From assembly GCA_002496845.1 (NCBI GenBank), contig DALQ01000025.1:1-14117 (forward strand): a DNA stretch of 14,117 nt, written 5' to 3'. This DNA is from Euryarchaeota archaeon UBA495. GTDB taxonomy: Archaea; Thermoplasmatota; Poseidoniia; Poseidoniales; Poseidoniaceae. The translations under genes and the position numbers were made by a program. Below the pieces are notes generated by a model. It did not search any database. It was not told the origin of the DNA and was given only the letters and a program-made list of their open reading frames with translations. Below are positions 13,803 through 14,117 of the stretch, piece after piece; positions within the stretch are counted from its first letter, which is position 1; each line of letters starts with the position of its first letter.

Positions 13803-13965
13803 TAGCGACCCTTTTACGAGAGAGAACACGGCGGAATCTGGCTTCTTGAAGGCCGAAAGAGCCTCAGGGAAGAGCGAAATATTCTCCCTTTGTTCGATCC
13901 CTCTTGCCATCGGTGAGGGCAGGAAATGGGCCTCCACGACGCGGGAGGAAGAAAGGAAGATACCT
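13803..13965. other. Divergent intergenic region with no clear gene
   Basis: The stretch between the 7TM/EF-hand gene and the right-edge gene is fairly A/T-rich for this window. GAAATATTC (13876-13884) is a possible TATA element for the plus-strand gene, but it lies about 85 bp from its start. A minus-strand frame of 82 residues covers this region but overlaps the coding strand of the right-edge gene and looks non-coding. Confidence 0.4.
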
Positions 13966-14117
13966 GTGTGCGAGCAGTGGAACGCTATGGTGGAGGACGA
14001 TGGCCTTCGTTTGCCCACCGTCGAAGGCGCCCTATTGGACGCCATGACACCGGAAGTCGAGGCCGTGGAGCGTCGCAGGCGGCAAGCCGAGTCCGACCTT
14101 GCACCAAAGCCGCTGAT
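13966..14117 (+). CDS. Start of an unidentified gene (3' partial)
   Basis: From GTG 13966 the frame stays open to the window edge and gives about 50 residues, beginning MCEQWNAMVEDDGLRLP and continuing with an acidic/basic helical segment (TPEVEAVERRRRQAESD). A purine-rich GGAAG-type ribosome-binding site lies about 7 bases before the GTG. ATG 13987 is an alternative start. Codons are normal high-GC, unlike the gene on the left. The segment looks soluble; no family can be named from this fragment. It is transcribed away from the 7TM/EF-hand gene. Confidence 0.6.
   Translation, partial: MCEQWNAMVEDDGLRLPTVEGALLDAMTPEVEAVERRRRQAESDLAPKPL

Noticed and set aside
13797..14045. 82-residue minus-strand frame at the right edge
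   Set aside because: It overlaps the coding strand of the plus-strand gene starting near 13966, has no ribosome-binding site I can see, and its composition (Ser-rich, no motif) looks non-coding.

Overview
The window looks like a compact, high-GC archaeal chromosome, most likely from a marine Thermoplasmatota (Marine Group II/III, 'Poseidoniia'). The archaeal signs are a Cbf5-type pseudouridine synthase next to an archaeal-type cytidylate kinase and a DUF106/EMC3-like (YidC-family) membrane protein, a histidine tRNA with no encoded CCA, and TATA-like boxes without Shine-Dalgarno sites. Proteins carrying EF-hands, C-terminal zinc ribbons and secreted beta-rich domains also fit that group. The lineage is an inference from gene content; no marker was compared with a database.

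Layout, left to right. (1) A 5'-truncated gene (1-2584, +) encodes a Pro/Ala-repeat protein with DUF11-like beta domains, an EF-hand and a C-terminal zinc ribbon. (2) A small convergent gene (2586-3005, -) follows after one base. (3) A tight three-gene operon (3095-5540, +) holds the DUF106/EMC3-like insertase, cytidylate kinase and Cbf5; the kinase reading frame is broken by one in-frame TAG at 4246-4248. (4) A 190-bp gap contains a candidate 21-residue microprotein on the minus strand (5541-5606) with a good ribosome-binding site. (5) A large exported CARDB/Ig-like surface protein (5731-8115, -) follows. (6) tRNA-His(GTG) lies at 8224-8296 (+). (7) A secreted PI-PLC-like phosphodiesterase (8442-9395, +) meets, tail to tail with a 3-bp gap, a minus-strand pair: an Asp-box (BNR) lipoprotein (9399-10853) and an uncharacterised polytopic membrane protein (10886-11809). 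(8) A 7TM-sensor-like membrane protein whose cytoplasmic part is two EF-hands flanked by two TerB-like repeats (11933-13771, -) lies in visibly AT-richer DNA. (9) A divergent gene runs off the right edge (13966-14117, +).

Together, the left half is translation and membrane-insertion housekeeping: protein insertion, CMP/dCMP phosphorylation and guide-RNA-directed pseudouridylation. The right half is mostly envelope functions: an anchored surface protein, a secreted phosphodiesterase, a lipoprotein and two polytopic membrane proteins. The observations most worth following are the nonsense codon in a normally essential kinase, the microprotein, and the 7TM/EF-hand/TerB-like protein, which looks like a sensor with its histidine kinase replaced by a calcium-type module.
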